A DNA stretch of 54,744 nt from Legionella qingyii (GCF_003184185.1 NZ_QHJG01000002.1:1-54744); one strand, 5' to 3'; positions 44,024 through 53,114 are shown, numbered from the stretch's first letter. Notes: generated from the sequence alone by a model not told the origin. Numbers and translations are program-made.

Positions 44024-44437
44024 TTATGGCTGTTTGTCACAAAAAGCGACGCATACTTTATGCTCTCTGACCTCGCCGCCGCAGGCTGAATAACAGGACC
44101 TATAGGTCGACTCACAATGACAGGAGTTGCTACAACTGCTGCTTCGATCAAAATCAGTCACAGATTTACTAATTGGTAGCCCCATTCTTTTTTGGTCCTC
44201 TTTATATTGCTTGTATTCAAACATCGCATTTTGTTGGGCTCTCATGCGGCAATTTTCATTGTCTACCCGACAACTCTGTTCGCAATCATTTTTACCTTGA
44301 ATACACTGGGCAGTACACATTTTTGCTATATCTGATTTCGGCGGAACAAAACTGTACTCGGTATTATAGATAGGACCACAGGCAGTCAACATGCCAGCTA
44401 AAACCAAAATAGAAAAGATGAAGAATTTTTTAAGCAT
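44024..44437 (-). CDS. Cys-rich lipoprotein
   Basis: Protein of 137 residues. ATG 44437 is chosen because AGAGGA lies 4-5 bases upstream and the chain then begins with a lipoprotein signal ending in the lipobox LTAC. The mature part holds about 14 Cys, many spaced C-x3-C (CTAQC, CEQSC, CSNSC, CYSAC, CVAFC). This suggests a compact disulfide-bonded or metal-binding domain at the membrane. I do not recognise the family. A strong terminator follows. Confidence 0.83.
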   Translation of the reverse strand: MLKKFFIFSILVLAGMLTACGPIYNTEYSFVPPKSDIAKMCTAQCIQGKNDCEQSCRVDNENCRMRAQQNAMFEYKQYKEDQKRMGLPISKSVTDFDRSSSCSNSCHCESTYRSCYSACGGEVREHKVCVAFCDKQP

Positions 44438-44597
44438 ATTATCCTCTTTTGATGAGTTATGTGAAGCAAATAGTTTGGTATTGTGGCCATATAAAATGCA
44501 GATGAGTTTCAAACAGAACAAGCCAGCCGTAGTTTAGTAATGCCTAGTTGAAAAAGCAAGCAGGTATCTTACCTAAAAAGACTCAAGATCTTAAAAT

Positions 44598-44635
44598 AAA
44601 GTATCGTTACTTTTATTGATACTTTGATATATAAT
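44598..44635 (+). promoter_or_regulatory. Promoter with operator-like inverted repeat
   Basis: A perfect TATAAT at 44630-44635 is preceded by an inverted repeat AAAGTATC / GATACTTT (44598-44605 and 44618-44625), which covers the -35 region. The gene at 44699 starts about 64 bases after the -10. It could be bound by a dimeric regulator. Confidence 0.45.
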
Positions 44636-44698
44636 TAGCCAACTTTTAATCGTGCAATGATCATGCTACGCATTATCAACATCTTAATTTAAAACAAC

Positions 44699-45103
44699 AT
44701 GGATACTTCATTTATATTTGGCTTTTTAAGCGGTTGTTTGACTACAGCCCTAGGTGGATGGCAAGTACAAAAATTCGTGAATAATAGAAAAAATTCGGAA
44801 AATATAAAGAAGAAGAAAATATTAGATTTCGATAGGCTTTTTAATGATTATCCTCATTTTATGAGTGTCATTAAAAATGATGTTACTAATCCTGGTTGCA
44901 AGCATATAAAAGAGTTTTTTGTAGTCGATAAGGAAGCAATATTGAATTCTTCAATACCTCGATTTCGATATGAATTGTCTCCAGATATCCTCCCGGCTTT
45001 AAATAGATTGGAGGAATTAGGTTATATTGAAAAAATACAAAATAATTGCCTGCATTATAAAATCGACGAAGAGTTTATAATGCAGCTTAAATCAATAAAT
45101 TGA
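44699..45103 (+). CDS. Small membrane-anchored protein with winged-helix-like C-terminus
   Basis: Protein of 134 residues. One N-terminal membrane helix (residues 4-22) is followed by a basic segment. The C-terminal half (LSPDILPALNRLEELGYIEK followed by HYKIDEEFIMQL) resembles a winged-helix domain with recognition helix and wing. I do not recognise the exact family; superinfection-exclusion-like and membrane-bound regulators share this layout. No ribosome site is obvious before the ATG. It has its own promoter with an inverted repeat. Confidence 0.68.
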   Translation: MDTSFIFGFLSGCLTTALGGWQVQKFVNNRKNSENIKKKKILDFDRLFNDYPHFMSVIKNDVTNPGCKHIKEFFVVDKEAILNSSIPRFRYELSPDILPALNRLEELGYIEKIQNNCLHYKIDEEFIMQLKSIN

Positions 45104-45125
45104 TACTTATTAATTCAATGAAGCT

Positions 45126-46418
45126 TTAAGAAGTTGTAGTCTGTTCAACAGATGCCGTAGGTACTTGATTCTTGGCATTTTTGTGAACCCAATAAACCAA
45201 TACTGTTCCCAAAAGAGCTCCCAAAGGTATAACTACTAATGCATGATGATAGGATTGAATACTGTATTGCCTCATACCATCTGCAGTGAAACTTCCCTCC
45301 CAGTAATAATCCATTAAGTTGCCAATTAAAGTATGAAAAAATGAGCCACCAAACATATTGATACAATTTAAAAAAGCTATGGTTATTCCTAAATGTTTTG
45401 GGGAAACCAGTCTGGATCCTGCCGCAAAGACAATGACTTGATAGCAGCACATGAGCCCAATTGCGAAGAATAGAATACTAAGCATCCACCAATTACTCAC
45501 GCGATCTGAGAGAAGCACGAGAAATGCTAAGGTCAACCCAATTCCGCAAATGCCTATTACTGTATAATTCCCTAATTTTTTGCTCAAAAATGCAAGTATT
45601 GGTCCACCAAATAACATACCAACAAAGATAAATGATACGAGCAGGGCGGCATCAGATTTTGCAAAACCATAGGCAGTAGTTAAATAGGATACCCCCCAAA
45701 CATCCGCAAAACCTTCTAGTGCGCCAACCATGAGTAAATTTGCCAGGGCCAGAGTCCATAATATTCTTGAGGTGAATAAAACAGATAAATAAGATAGATT
45801 TATTTCATTCGATTTTGTGGTTTCAATATTCTTTGGAGTACGTAGGACTAAATATGCCAAAAGTCCTATGGTGATAGAACAGAGTGCAAGTACCTGTCCT
45901 ACATGTTGACCACCGTAAGTTGCGATCAATTGCGTTACTGGCTTACCTCCATAGACTGCTCCTAATAACCCAACACTAAAAGAAAATCCAACCATTTGAG
46001 AGTATTGATTGCTATTGAACCATTCAGAAATAACTTTGGATACTCCTAAAAAACCAACAGCAGAACTGGCTCCGATTAAAAATCTACTCAATAAGGCTAG
46101 ATAAAAATTATTGGTTGAGGTAAAGAGTAAGGCACCTAATCCACAAAGTAGAGTAAAGATAAAAACCACTCTTTTGGCACCAAATTTTTCGAGCAATATC
46201 GCCATGGGAATTTGCATTCCGGCATACCCATAATAATAAAAAGCAGCTAAGAGACCAAAACTGGCTGCATCTATTGAAAATTGGTTCATTATTTGGTGCA
46301 TCATCAATCCTGGCCAAAGACGCAAAATAAATTGAAGTGCAAAAAATGAAAGTGGAAAAAACCACATGATAAAGGGCAAGTAATTGTTTTTTAAATTTAA
46401 ATAGTTAGTTTGAGTCAC
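45126..46418 (-). CDS. Pht-type MFS transporter
   Basis: Protein of 430 residues from a GTG at 46418, which has GGAGGG 4 bases upstream; upstream reading in the same frame lacks a good start. Twelve membrane helices. The segments AAFYYYGYAGMQIPMAILLE, RFLIGASSAVGFLGVSKVIS and GLLGAVYGGKPV are characteristic of the Legionella phagosomal transporters (Pht), which import amino acids or nucleosides during growth in host vacuoles. Which substrate this one carries is unknown. A leader hairpin lies about 40 bases upstream. Confidence 0.85.
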   Translation of the reverse strand: MTQTNYLNLKNNYLPFIMWFFPLSFFALQFILRLWPGLMMHQIMNQFSIDAASFGLLAAFYYYGYAGMQIPMAILLEKFGAKRVVFIFTLLCGLGALLFTSTNNFYLALLSRFLIGASSAVGFLGVSKVISEWFNSNQYSQMVGFSFSVGLLGAVYGGKPVTQLIATYGGQHVGQVLALCSITIGLLAYLVLRTPKNIETTKSNEINLSYLSVLFTSRILWTLALANLLMVGALEGFADVWGVSYLTTAYGFAKSDAALLVSFIFVGMLFGGPILAFLSKKLGNYTVIGICGIGLTLAFLVLLSDRVSNWWMLSILFFAIGLMCCYQVIVFAAGSRLVSPKHLGITIAFLNCINMFGGSFFHTLIGNLMDYYWEGSFTADGMRQYSIQSYHHALVVIPLGALLGTVLVYWVHKNAKNQVPTASVEQTTTS

Positions 46419-46456
46419 GATACCCTCCAGTATTAATAAAGCAATAATTCCAATTA

Positions 46457-46486
46457 CCCGAAAGTTCCTCCCTAGAGAGGTTCGGG
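46457..46486 (-). promoter_or_regulatory. Leader hairpin upstream of the MFS gene
   Basis: CCCGAA / TTCGGG outer and CCTC / GAGG inner arms form a two-part stem at 46457-46486, about 40 bases before the GTG start. It could control transcription or translation of the transporter. I do not recognise a known riboswitch. Confidence 0.35.
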
Positions 46487-46502
46487 AATAAGAAATAGCC
46501 AA

Positions 46503-46941
46503 CCGCTCTAGGGTAAAGAGGGCAAAATAATAATAATGTCTACTGAAGAGATTGTTGTTGGTAATGAATCATGGCATGGCGATACCTTTGCAGTGAACAC
46601 TGCAGGGTACTTATTGCTTTTGTTCGTATCGCGGTGATTCATATTGATAGCAGTTTGGTAAAATTTTATCTATTATTGGGTTAACATAGCAAATTGGCCT
46701 TCGCTGTGTCAATTTAATTTTTATAGAACGCTATTTTCAATTTGTCGAAGATTGTCTTTGAGCAAAAGAAATAAAATGAAATGTCAACAGACATTAGAAG
46801 GAAGTGTATTTTTTGTTCGCATTCTCTCTTTACTAGGGGCTAAAGCTTCAGCCGCTTTTTATGGCATTTTTAAATCACATTGACATCAAATAAGTCCGGT
46901 TGATAGTATGCGCGACTATTTATTCTTAAATAGGAGTTTGC
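46503..46941. other. Long intergenic region with two small open frames
   Basis: A 439-base gap. It contains a strong palindrome TGCAGTG-AA-CACTGCA at 46589-46604 and two short plus-strand frames: 46536-46637 (33 residues, beginning MSTEEIVVGN) and 46776-46883 (35 residues, beginning MKCQQTLEGS). Neither has a convincing ribosome site. A stem GGCTAAAG/CTTCAGCC followed by CTTTTTA lies near 46840-46860. Confidence 0.4.
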
Positions 46942-47514
46942 ATGCCTAATCCCTACAATCATTTTCTGAAATTAGAATTAAATGATGCTGACATTAAGCA
47001 ACTGAAAGATGCTTTTTATGGCAAAAAGCCACAAGAAATGGATAATCACCTTCTTGAATTAGAATTAAATAACGAAGATCTTAGTGAATTGGAGCAAGCT
47101 TTTTATAGTAAAAAGTCACAAGATGCGGTGCCAGCGGAACCTTTAAACAAAAATAAATCCTTGCAAATACCAGAAGACGGTAGTAAACCCTCTTTGAAAA
47201 AGAGAAAAAATTTCTTTGGGTCTGAACAAAATAAGCAGATGAAAAAATATATGTTTAAAATTGACCTTGATATAAAGACGAATCAGGATGATATTGAGGA
47301 AAAAAATAAAGAAGATAACACAGTTTCCACAGATCAAAATATGTTTCGTCTGGATGTTAAAACAGGAAATGTAACCCAATATCATCAACGTACAAAATCA
47401 AGAGGCCCCCAACATCGTTATATATTTAAATTTAACTCAAACACTGGAAAACTTACCAACCCCCAAGAGGAACAGGAAGACTCTTCTTTTTCAGTAAGCA
47501 AACCTTCAAAATGA
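46942..47514 (+). CDS. Uncharacterised protein with internal repeats
   Basis: Protein of 190 residues, hydrophilic and without signal peptide. Residues 6-31 (beginning NHFLKLELNDADIKQL) and 36-61 (beginning NHLLELELNNEDLSEL) are a tandem repeat, each ending AFY-x-KK-x-Q. Three further short similar segments follow: MFKIDLDIKTN, MFRLDVKTGNVTQ and IFKFNSNTGKLTN. The C-terminal tail is acidic and serine-rich (EEQEDSSFSVSKPSK), as found in many Dot/Icm substrates. TAGGAG lies 7 bases before the ATG. Function unknown. Confidence 0.75.
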   Translation: MPNPYNHFLKLELNDADIKQLKDAFYGKKPQEMDNHLLELELNNEDLSELEQAFYSKKSQDAVPAEPLNKNKSLQIPEDGSKPSLKKRKNFFGSEQNKQMKKYMFKIDLDIKTNQDDIEEKNKEDNTVSTDQNMFRLDVKTGNVTQYHQRTKSRGPQHRYIFKFNSNTGKLTNPQEEQEDSSFSVSKPSK

Positions 47515-47534
47515 AGCAATTTATTAATCGGCAA

Positions 47535-47560
47535 ACAGGCTCGATTTAAGTCGAGTCTGT
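47535..47560 (+). terminator. Weak terminator hairpin
   Basis: ACAGGCTCGA / TCGAGTCTGT, a 10-bp stem with one G-T pair and a 6-base loop, lies 21 bases after the stop of the repeat protein gene. The following CTTGTT is a poor T-run. Confidence 0.5.
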
Positions 47561-47581
47561 CTTGTTGGTGAAGCACTATTT

Positions 47582-47705
47582 CAGGACTTACGAAAAACCC
47601 CAAGGCTTAGGTAAAAAATGTTTTTAATGAGGGAGTTTAGATAGACTAAATGACCGAATTAAAAAAATTTTTTAACGAAGAGATTGGGTTTTTTCATAAG
47701 TCCTC
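47582..47705 (-). mobile_element. Palindromic MITE-like element, copy D
   Basis: The 124-bp element is inverted relative to the other copies. It begins CAGGACTTACG and ends CATAAGTCCTC with two changed bases in the right end. TATTT is directly repeated on both sides. It lies downstream of the repeat protein gene. The rest of the gap to 47868 has no gene that I can see. Confidence 0.88.
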
Positions 47706-47808
47706 TATTTTTGAAAATTAAGTCAAATAGATTACGTTTATCAAGATGGCATTAATAATTATAAAGCAGGTACTATAGTTTTGAGATCAGTGATCATAAA
47801 ATTTGTGG

Positions 47809-47858
47809 TAGTGAGTGCCGGTTGGGGTAGGTCCAATATATACGACCTGCACTCACTA
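47809..47858 (-). terminator. Imperfect hairpin after the barrel protein gene
   Basis: TAGTGAGTGC / GCACTCACTA outer arms and AGGTC / GACCT inner arms with a 10-base bulge on one side. It lies about 10 bases after the stop of the minus-strand outer-membrane protein gene. No strong T-run follows. Confidence 0.45.
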
Positions 47859-47868
47859 TTAAGATACA

Positions 47869-48570
47869 TCATTTAGTTACAATAACTGATTCTGGCATAT
47901 TGACTCTAAGACCGATTAATACAGTATTTACATTCGGCCTGTAACGTCCTCGTAATGTTTCATCAGATAACGGTTCAATTTGAGTTCGTTCCGTACTGTT
48001 GTACTGAGTGAACTGATACGTTAAGAGTAGATCCAGGTTATGATTGAGTTTGGTGATTGCTCCTGCTTTTAAACCACCGCCGATTAACCATTTCTTGAAA
48101 TTCGCGCTGACTCCAACATTCCCAGCCGTATTGTCCATGTTAACTGCAAAACGGCTGCCTGAAATTCCTGGTCCTACAAAAAAACGAGCTGACTCATTAT
48201 ATTGGTATGCGGGCAGTAAAAAGAGGGAGAATCCATATTCTAATTTCTCTTCTGCATCAACGTCTTCATTAAAGAACCATTCGTTAATTTTATACCGTGA
48301 TTTTCCAATAAACAGATCCGCATCTGCTTCTAAAGCAGTAGAGAATTTTGTGCTCAATGGCAATTCATATCCTGCTAAAATTTGTCCGTGAAAATTAGTA
48401 TATGCGTTGTTAAAACTGGAAGAAGTGGGCAAACCTTCTTCAAGAGGATAGCTCAAATCTTTGTGAACAGTAACTGTATTAATACCTAAATTAAGACCGG
48501 AATATACGCCTGTATATGCATTACATGAGAGGATACAAGCGATGATTGTTGATATTGAATGTTTATTCAT
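47869..48570 (-). CDS. Outer-membrane beta-barrel protein
   Basis: Protein of 233 residues with a signal peptide of about 20 residues. The chain alternates polar and aromatic residues in short strands (YSGLNLGINTVTV, FHGQILAGYELPL, YGFSLFLLPAYQY, DLLLTYQFTQYN) and ends in strand-like VNTVLIGLRVNM. This is the pattern of an eight-stranded OmpA/OMP_b-brl-type barrel. It begins 12 bases after the metalloprotease stop on the same strand, so the two are probably one operon. Role unknown. Confidence 0.78.
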   Translation of the reverse strand: MNKHSISTIIACILSCNAYTGVYSGLNLGINTVTVHKDLSYPLEEGLPTSSSFNNAYTNFHGQILAGYELPLSTKFSTALEADADLFIGKSRYKINEWFFNEDVDAEEKLEYGFSLFLLPAYQYNESARFFVGPGISGSRFAVNMDNTAGNVGVSANFKKWLIGGGLKAGAITKLNHNLDLLLTYQFTQYNSTERTQIEPLSDETLRGRYRPNVNTVLIGLRVNMPESVIVTK

Positions 48571-48582
48571 ATTAAGCCTTTT

Positions 48583-50796
48583 CTATAAAATACTGGGAAT
48601 AGTAATTGGGTTTGAGGTTTGACTCATGCGGCTTTCATTCGTCGCAGTTATCGTGACCTTAGGGATTCTTTTTGGCGTCAGGATGTTTTCAATGACGAAG
48701 CGATGATTCTTGATATCCAATTTCACGGTTGCTCCAGGTAAACCATTCACTGTATAGACATCATTGGATATGGGAATACACTCAGCATATGAGACAAATG
48801 CTTTACTGGTGTTCATTGGATTACGCTCGGCTGCTGTCAATACCGGTGCTTTAGCTGGAGCTGCAATGATTGAGAAATTATTTTTTGAAATATTAAAGAA
48901 GGTTCCATTGCTCGCCTGCACCATAATACGGGCTGTAGTTGTGTTTAAATTAGGGGCGCAGATTTCTTCGTGCCCATTATTTGTTATGTTGGATAAAAGG
49001 GTATAGGGAAATGTTTTTCCGCCATCAGTAGATAAAAGGATGTTTACATTTTGGGCATTAACCGGAGTAAAATTGGTATTGGCAACATCCCAAGTAATTG
49101 TTTGTGGCGATAAACCTATCCAGTTGATGCCTTTGCTAGTAGGGGAGGTCACGATAAAAGGACCCGCATTAGTGGTTGTTGTTACAGTTGTATCAGTATA
49201 TGCATTGCAAGAGCCTCCCGGAGTATTCCGACGTACTGAAACTCTGAATTTCATAATACGAGAAACTGAAGGTAAAACTTCCCATGTAAAAGGACCTCCG
49301 TTACTGAGCGCGTTGAGATTAGGGACGAAACGTGTGCCTGTCGGTTGTGGTGAGAAACTTCTAAAATTGGGTCCCCCTGTTGCTGTGCTGACTGGAGGCT
49401 GGGGAGAGACTTCATTATTCATTTGTTCCCAGGTATAGGTTAATACTTCAGTGCCGCCACTTTTAGTCGCTGATGCAGTCAAAGCAAAAGGGGTTTGCGC
49501 AGGAATTGTAACTCCTGCATTAACACTAGTAATTACAGGAGCATCAGGAATGTCTGTTGTAACAGGGCAGGTATGCGAGGGACTGGAGACAAAAGTGCCC
49601 ATTTCTTGAAGATTAATGCCATTAAAATAAGCATCTGAATTTTTTTGAACATTAGGGGCGCAAATTCCAGCATAGCCCATAATGGAGCTACCACTTCCAG
49701 GTTCTACGGCTGTGGGTCCATTCCTTTGACAGCTATTGTTTTGTACGTGATTTGCGCCAAATTGATGTCCCATTTCGTGTGCTACATAGTCAATGTCGAA
49801 AGGGTCTCCTACAGGCTTGGCTTGACCAGTAACCCCTCTTGCTTTACGTTCATCATTACAAACACAGGCTAGCCCGGCATAACCGCTTCCTGCTGAATCT
49901 ACAACATGGCCTATATCATAATTAGGTGCACCAATAACTTGATTCACATTCTCTTGATTCTCATTGATCATCTTTTCGGGAACACCGTGTGTATAGGGCT
50001 GATTATTAGGATCTGTATAGATAATAAGATTATTATTAGCAATAATTTGCATTGTAATGGCCATATCAATTTCATAAACACCATTCACTCTGTTTATCGT
50101 GGTTGCCTCTGCCCCCAATGCATCGTTTACTGTTCCGCCTTGAAATTGAGTGTATTCTGCTGTTGCTGCCATGGCTAGGCGGTATTTTTTGAGTTGGCAA
50201 GGATTAAAACGAGCGAAATGTTTTGAACTAACAGGCGAGGTTGCAAATTGATTTTGACTTTGGACGCCGCATTTCAAGTGCTTGGAGGTTATAAAGTCCT
50301 TTTTATTATAAACAATATAATATTGAGTATTTTTTTTTCTTAAGGGATCAATAAAAACCGGACTTTTTCCTGGTCTGAGAATCATCGCATGGAATCCCTG
50401 CGGAGTAAGATCCAGTTTGACGAAATCGCCTGGATCAGTAACCCCATAAGCATCATAGGTTTTAATTGTGGGGAATTTTGCACTGAGTTCCGGATGTAAT
50501 GTACTGTTTTCGACAACTTGATACAGCTTAGTAGTTCCATCGGGCAAAGGAAGGGCAATTTGTGATGCAGTTCCTGATTTTAACTCATCTCGATGGGGTA
50601 CGTTTTCCAGTTCCGCATACAGTTGGCTGAGGTCAATTTCAACAAGGCGAAAATGACTCGCTTGTATATTATTTTCCGTCTTGGTGGATATTGCTGATGG
50701 ATTCACATCTTTAAAAAAATCCTCAATCACTTGATCTTGTGCAAAAGCAATGGAACAAAACAGTATGAGTGCTGAAGAAAAAAGCGTCCTTGTCAT
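48583..50796 (-). CDS. Secreted reprolysin-type (M12B) zinc metalloprotease
   Basis: Protein of 737 residues with a signal peptide of about 19 residues (ending AFA). A propeptide-like region (to about residue 200) precedes the catalytic domain. The metzincin zinc motif HEMGHQFGANH is at residues 340-350, and a Met-turn SIMGYAG follows near 371. The domain AYAGLACVC...ERKARG is typical of bacterial reprolysin-like enzymes. C-terminal parts look like Ig-like beta domains (PITSVNAG and TWDVANTNFTPVNA). It is probably secreted by the type II system and acts on host or extracellular protein. It leads an operon with the barrel protein. Confidence 0.9.
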   Translation of the reverse strand: MTRTLFSSALILFCSIAFAQDQVIEDFFKDVNPSAISTKTENNIQASHFRLVEIDLSQLYAELENVPHRDELKSGTASQIALPLPDGTTKLYQVVENSTLHPELSAKFPTIKTYDAYGVTDPGDFVKLDLTPQGFHAMILRPGKSPVFIDPLRKKNTQYYIVYNKKDFITSKHLKCGVQSQNQFATSPVSSKHFARFNPCQLKKYRLAMAATAEYTQFQGGTVNDALGAEATTINRVNGVYEIDMAITMQIIANNNLIIYTDPNNQPYTHGVPEKMINENQENVNQVIGAPNYDIGHVVDSAGSGYAGLACVCNDERKARGVTGQAKPVGDPFDIDYVAHEMGHQFGANHVQNNSCQRNGPTAVEPGSGSSIMGYAGICAPNVQKNSDAYFNGINLQEMGTFVSSPSHTCPVTTDIPDAPVITSVNAGVTIPAQTPFALTASATKSGGTEVLTYTWEQMNNEVSPQPPVSTATGGPNFRSFSPQPTGTRFVPNLNALSNGGPFTWEVLPSVSRIMKFRVSVRRNTPGGSCNAYTDTTVTTTTNAGPFIVTSPTSKGINWIGLSPQTITWDVANTNFTPVNAQNVNILLSTDGGKTFPYTLLSNITNNGHEEICAPNLNTTTARIMVQASNGTFFNISKNNFSIIAAPAKAPVLTAAERNPMNTSKAFVSYAECIPISNDVYTVNGLPGATVKLDIKNHRFVIENILTPKRIPKVTITATNESRMSQTSNPITIPSIL

Positions 50797-50854
50797 TATT
50801 TATCTCTAAGTAGTTGAGAGACAAAATGTATCATTAGAATGAACAGTATTCAAA

Positions 50855-51091
50855 TTAGGAATGAATTTTGAGGGCTTTTTGGCACCCCCCTGCAGTGGTA
50901 ATCCAATACTTATCGGTTTGCTCATCACTCCACACCTCAATATTGTCAGCGCATTGTTTTAACGCTGTGAGTAAAGGGGCAAAATCAAAATGTGCCCCAT
51001 GTTCCGTGCAATTTTTCTCAAGTTCTGCCAGTTGTTGAGCTGCCATAATCTTCATATTTTGATCACAATCAGCCAATAACAATTTTAACAT
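50855..51091 (-). CDS. Small uncharacterised protein
   Basis: Unrecognised 78-residue protein. The N-terminal half is helical (AAQQLAELEKNC), followed by LLTALKQCADNIEVWSDE and a short C-terminal tail; it has four Cys. No signal peptide is visible and there is no ribosome site before the ATG. It lies between two exported protease genes, but no link is shown. It could be a spurious frame. Confidence 0.45.
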   Translation of the reverse strand: MLKLLLADCDQNMKIMAAQQLAELEKNCTEHGAHFDFAPLLTALKQCADNIEVWSDEQTDKYWITTAGGCQKALKIHS

Positions 51092-51317
51092 ACCGGTATC
51101 TAATACCCAGGCCCCGCCCTGACCAATTCACGATAGTTCCTCTATTACTGAGGAGCAGTATCCTATTGTATAAACTATATTTTTCTTAAGACGGCTTTCT
51201 TCTTTCGATTCCTTGCTTTAAAATCCTTCTATTCATTACTGAGATGATAACAATGATTTACCAATTGAGAAGGTAAGCTTTGTCCATTATATTGAAACTC
51301 AAAAATGAGGGTGCTGT

Positions 51318-53114
51318 ATGTGGCGTATATTCAAAAGATCTTATCTGGCGATAATTTTACTTACTGTAAGTCCTGTTCTTTCGGCAAGAGCCATTATCGA
51401 TGCTGATGTCCTCCAAACTTTAAAACATTCCAGATCCTCTTCACATGCTCCTTTATCACTCCTGGTTTTTTTACATAATGCCTCGGAGAAAGAACCATTT
51501 ATTGAACAGTTAAAAAAAACTCCCAATGTAAATGTAAAAGACCTCGGTTTTATGCCTGCAGTAGCAATACAAATTCCCAGAGATCGTACCTTGCTCTATC
51601 ACATTGCTAATTTAAATGCAGCAGCACAAATTTCTTCACATCCAGCAGCTATGCCAGAGTTGGATGTTACGGCCCAAGTTTTAAAACTGACACCCTCATC
51701 CTTTTACCCTAATGTGAGTAATTGGTGGGCCCATGGTTATACTGGTCAAAAAGGAATTATTGGCATAATCGATACAGGAGTAGATCCTTTGCATTCTGCT
51801 TTATCCGGTAAAAGATTAGTAGTGCGCCAAGATGTAGGTTCTGGATATTCTAATCTGATTAATGGTGTAAAAGAGCCTCATGCAACAGGCGTCGCCTGTA
51901 TTTATGCCAGTAATCATGAGAAATATAAAGGGATTGCTTATGGCGCTTCAGCCATCGTATCTGGATTAGCTGGAGAGGAAACTGCTGATCCTGCAAGTAT
52001 TATGCGTACGATGGAAACTTTGGATTGGATGTTGAATCGTGCTGAACTGAAACCTACCATTATTAATTACAGTATGGGAAATGGTCGGCTCGATTTAAAT
52101 TGTCCTGCTTGTCCTGAATGGAGTGGGCTAGCAAAAGTGATGGATTATGTAGTAAATACTCAAAAAATCCTTTGGGTAAAATCAGCAGGGAATGCTGGAT
52201 ACATAGAGCCAGCGCATCAATTTACCTTTGCCTCCACATTAACAGTCCCTGGTGATAATTATAATGCGCTTACTATTGCCAATATGAATACGCTGGTCAC
52301 TGAAAATGAATCTACGGTAAAAACTGTAGATAGAGCCAAACATCATATAAAGAATACCAGTAGCCGAGGTCCTACACCTTTTGGTAGACGTAAACCTGAT
52401 TTAACTGCCCCTGGCCATGATACGATGACGTGTGCTCCTGACCCTAAAATTTATGGTTTTGTCTATTCTAATGCGATGAACTATAAAGATGGTTATCGTC
52501 TCATGGGGGGAACAAGCTCAGCTGCCCCTCATGTAGGTGCGGCAGCATTGTTATTGCAAGATGCAGGGATTCAGAATCCTATGGCCATCAAGGCGTTACT
52601 TATTAACAGTGCGGATACTTGGACCGATGCGGGTTCAATGAATTCGGGACATACTAAAATTATGGGCTCAGCATGGAATCGAACGTATGGTTGGGGTTAC
52701 CTCAATATGGAAAAAGCATTTCAACAAAGAAATAATATTGTGGAAAGCGAGTTGACCGTAGAACAGCCAGTGTGGGAATACCAAACTACATTGAAAAGAG
52801 GGCAAAAAGTTACCCTGGTTCATGAACGGCGCGTGGGATATACTGCAGAAGGGAGCGAATGGAAGCTTAGTCACCTGCAGATAGCCCTTATTGATGTGGA
52901 ACATCAAAAAGTGATTGATATCGATACCAGTCCTATAGATACAGTGCACCAGGTTGCAAACTGTAAGCGTGAGCCGAATGAAACAAAATGTTCTGCAGAA
53001 AGTAAAACAATGAACGTTTTAGTAAGAGTTACATTATTAAATAAAGTCATAGACGGCAGCTCTAGCGAACCTTTTGCTATTGTGGTTCCTCCACAGGAAG
53101 GAGAAAATAGTTAA
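51318..53114 (+). CDS. Secreted subtilisin-type (S8) serine protease
   Basis: Protein of 598 residues with a signal peptide of about 24 residues (ending SARA). The catalytic triad is visible: Asp152 in GIIDTGVDPLHS, His188 in EPHATGVA, and Ser400 in GGTSSAAPHVGAA. A propeptide-like segment lies at residues 25-110. The oxyanion-hole Asn is probably in KSAGNAGYIE. A C-terminal domain of about 130 residues follows. It is an exported protease likely to act outside the cell. It is near but not in an operon with the metalloprotease, which is on the opposite strand. Confidence 0.93.
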   Translation: MWRIFKRSYLAIILLTVSPVLSARAIIDADVLQTLKHSRSSSHAPLSLLVFLHNASEKEPFIEQLKKTPNVNVKDLGFMPAVAIQIPRDRTLLYHIANLNAAAQISSHPAAMPELDVTAQVLKLTPSSFYPNVSNWWAHGYTGQKGIIGIIDTGVDPLHSALSGKRLVVRQDVGSGYSNLINGVKEPHATGVACIYASNHEKYKGIAYGASAIVSGLAGEETADPASIMRTMETLDWMLNRAELKPTIINYSMGNGRLDLNCPACPEWSGLAKVMDYVVNTQKILWVKSAGNAGYIEPAHQFTFASTLTVPGDNYNALTIANMNTLVTENESTVKTVDRAKHHIKNTSSRGPTPFGRRKPDLTAPGHDTMTCAPDPKIYGFVYSNAMNYKDGYRLMGGTSSAAPHVGAAALLLQDAGIQNPMAIKALLINSADTWTDAGSMNSGHTKIMGSAWNRTYGWGYLNMEKAFQQRNNIVESELTVEQPVWEYQTTLKRGQKVTLVHERRVGYTAEGSEWKLSHLQIALIDVEHQKVIDIDTSPIDTVHQVANCKREPNETKCSAESKTMNVLVRVTLLNKVIDGSSSEPFAIVVPPQEGENS

